From Piromyces finnis (taxonomy: Eukaryota; Neocallimastigomycota; Neocallimastigomycetes; Neocallimastigales; Neocallimastigaceae), in assembly GCA_002104945.1 (NCBI GenBank), contig MCFH01000049.1, positions 124,001-188,000 of the forward strand: a stretch of DNA of 64,000 nt. Reading direction: 5' to 3'. Below the pieces are notes generated by a model. It was not told the origin of the DNA and made no database searches. It worked only from the letters and a program-made list of their open reading frames with translations. A program made the position numbers and the translations under genes. Every line of letters begins with the position of its first letter. Positions within the stretch are counted from its first letter, which is position 1. Below are positions 61,750-64,000 of this stretch, piece after piece.

Positions 61750-63592
61750 ATGTTCGCCAAAAAGTTATTATGGTAATTTCAAAAAAATTATTTCTATAAA
61801 GAGAGCTAAAAAAAAATTATACTAAAAATTTAAAATTTTTTATGAATAATTTATATTTAGTGTTGTTGCCTCTTTATTTGTTGGTATTCAATTAGTCAAT
61901 GCTGAAAGTAAGAATATTATCAAGTATATAGTTTAAATTGTAATAAAAATTATAAGTATTAACTTAATCTTTATTTTTATAATAGCAATTACCCCTTGTG
62001 GTAGTGGTTCATACACTAGTCCTGCTGATTGTACTACAGGTGTTATTGATAATTATTGTACAAAAGGAGAATATATTTTTGGTGTTGTAAGTGGTGAAAC
62101 TTCATGTGTTGATGTTATTAAAAATGAAGTTGCTGTATTTGAAGGAAACAGTAAATTAGATTTATCTACAGGTGAAATCGCAAATGTAAGTGATGTCAAA
62201 GTTTTTGATTGTGATAAAGCAGGTAAATGTACTGAAACATTTGGATATATCAAAGTTGATACAGATTACTATGAAGTACCAAACGGTGGAAGTGTCGCTA
62301 AATTAGAATCAAGTGATATGACCACTAAATCTAGTGGTAAATTGTATACTGGTGGTTTACTTTATGTAGATGAAGTAGATGTTCACGCCATTGATATTAA
62401 TACTGGAGATGGAAACTATTATGTTCTTAAGAATTCTGATAGTGTATTCAGTGGTTCTGTTGGTGATGTTGTTGTAAAATCTGGAACTAATGCTTTAACT
62501 TTTGTATCTTTAACCTCAACTTCAAGTTATCTTGTAAAAGATAATGCAGGAGAAATTGCATCAACTGCTGGTGATACTATTGTTATTAAAGGTAGTGATT
62601 ATTCCATTGATACAAGTATTAATGGAAATGACTATTGTGTTGATGATAAAATGCAAGTTTGGGAAAGAAAAGATGGTTTATGTAAATCATATATTGTAGA
62701 TAGCGAAGATTGTTCATTTTATTACGGATGTGGATCTGGAGAAAATTGTGTAAAATCGGACAATAATATGGATCCAAGAGCACAACAACAAGTAGATTGT
62801 ATTCCAAATGCTGAAAATAGTAATGATTGTAATGGCTATTACCTTACTAACAGTGAAAATAATGCTTTAATAAAATCCACAGGAGATGGTACTTATAATT
62901 TATGGAATTGTAGTACTGGCAGATGTGACGATGAAACTAATTCCCATCCAATAGGTTATTTGAAAAATGCAGGTACTCCCAGTGATTACCCATACATTGA
63001 ATGTAATTTAGAAAAATGTATAATTGCCACTATTGCCGAAAGTAATACTGGTTGTGTTGATTCAGGCCCAACAACTGGACAAGTCACCTATGGAGGTTTA
63101 TATAAAAGTAATAGTAATTACAAACTTTGCAAAGTTTACCAAACCGCTACTCCTTCTAATAATGAAATTATTACCAGTGAAGATGGTGTAGGAAAATACT
63201 TTATTGATATTGGTACTAAGAGCATATTAGGATTACCTGTTAAGAATGATCATTTCATTGCCATTGATATTGATGGGGAAAATGGAAATATAAAGATTGT
63301 CAACGGTTAGTAAAAAAAATGGAAAAGTAAAATAAATATAATATTTCAAATAAATTATAATATATAATTTATTTTTTACAATTTTAAAAAATAATATATA
63401 GATAATGTCAGATATAGATATACTCTTAATGGTGAATATTTAATTCATGAAAGAAGTACTGCAAAGGGTGAAACTAGTGGTGGTCAAATATGTGAAAGTG
63501 GAGTAACTCCATTTGAATATATTTTAAATCAATGGGATACTATTGAAGCAGGAGGCAATGAAGTAAATGCCAACTACTATATTCAAGAATAA
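61750..63592 (+). CDS. Secreted Cys-rich repeat protein, 4 exons (526 aa)
   Basis: Exons: 61750-61772, 61861-61907, 61986-63305, 63402-63592; GT-AG, phases 2, 1, 1. The signal peptide is MFAKKLL plus VVASLFVGIQLVNAE. Most of the protein is one 1.3-kb exon, while its relatives split this region. It contains Cys-rich repeats such as KVFDCDKAGKCTETFGYIKV, FGYIKVDTDYYEV, NDCNGYYLTNSENN, IGYLKNAG...YIECNLEKC and GGLYKSNSNYKLC. The last exon gives RYRYTLNGEYLIHER, a Cys and a final acidic stretch, in the place of the KYKYAINYK exon of the other genes. No catalytic motifs or anchor. The nearest relative is the dead copy at 46853. It closes the array at the right end of the window. Confidence 0.85.
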
Positions 63593-64000
63593 TAAGAAAA
63601 TTAAATTAATATTAATGTACGAATAGTAAAATATAATTCATTTAATATTATTTCGTATTTATTAAATTCTACGATAACTATTGTATAAAAAAATGAATTA
63701 GAAATTATATAGTAAAGAATTAAGTATATTAATATTTAAGTTTTTTTTAATAATTTTATTGTAAGTATTTTATTAAAAAAAATAAAAGTTATTTACATAA
63801 ATGTAATTTTAATTTTCTTTTTGATTATTTGTATCATTCAAATTGAAATAAAGATGAATTTTATTAATTGAAAAAATTAAAATATTCATTTATAAAGCTG
63901 AATTAATAAAAGATGTTGAATAATAGAATAGATAGTAAATTAATAGAATAATTGATGAAATAGTAATAATAAATTAAAATTATTTTTATTTATATCTGCA
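63593..64000. other. 3' flank of the last gene to window end
   Basis: About 400 bp of A/T-rich DNA with no frame supported. Confidence 0.5.

Overview
The window looks like nuclear DNA of an anaerobic gut fungus (Neocallimastigomycota). It is extremely AT-rich, with long A/T homopolymers, AAT and AAAT microsatellites, and short AT-rich GT-AG introns. The strongest marker is a secreted CotH-type protein ending in two cysteine-rich fungal dockerin (CBM10-like) modules, which is the cellulosome signature of this phylum. The species cannot be told from the sequence. No tRNA, rRNA, CRISPR array or intact mobile element was seen. Layout from left to right: (1) The 3' end of an unknown gene, an AAAT/AAGT minisatellite, then a three-exon GT15 (KRE2/MNT1-type) mannosyltransferase on the minus strand. 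(2) 3.6-9.0 kb, minus: an 11-exon gene, assembled here with every intron GT-AG and every phase matching. It encodes a 1288-residue receptor with a beta-helix/Pmp-like ectodomain, an EGF-like module and a class C-type seven-helix GPCR domain. (3) 10.7-16.2 kb, minus: a LURP-one/tubby-like protein and two tandem secreted 5'-nucleotidases. (4) 16.7-29.8 kb: a small bacterial-looking single-exon gene; a family of coiled-coil genes and pseudogenes copied and recombined on both sides of the three-exon CotH-dockerin gene, one copy ending in a degenerate ubiquitin fold; and a small secreted I9/subtilase-propeptide-like protein. (5) 31.5-35.0 kb, plus: two secreted, probably GPI-anchored histidine-phosphatase-fold paralogues that both seem to lack the second catalytic histidine. 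(6) 36-39 kb: a small Cys-rich membrane protein and a broken neighbour. (7) 39-45 kb: gene-poor AT-rich DNA with decayed ankyrin-like and other relics. (8) 45.2-63.6 kb, plus: a tandem family of secreted Cys-rich repeat proteins. It has two decayed copies, then four intact genes of 813, 512, 513 and 526 residues. All share a signal-peptide exon layout, nearly all introns are phase 1, and the copies share a promoter block. Two of the genes lie in a 3.86 kb tandem duplication in which the non-coding DNA is nearly identical but the central coding exons differ at many residues. Functionally, much of the window encodes secreted or surface proteins: protein mannosylation, a large surface receptor, ecto-nucleotidases, GPI-anchored phosphatase-fold proteins, a dockerin-bearing CotH protein and the Cys-rich repeat family. 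The repeat unit of that last family (G-Y-L-I/N ... L-Y-x-C ... C) resembles, from memory, the repeat style reported for fungal scaffoldins. A link to the dockerin system is therefore plausible but unproven.
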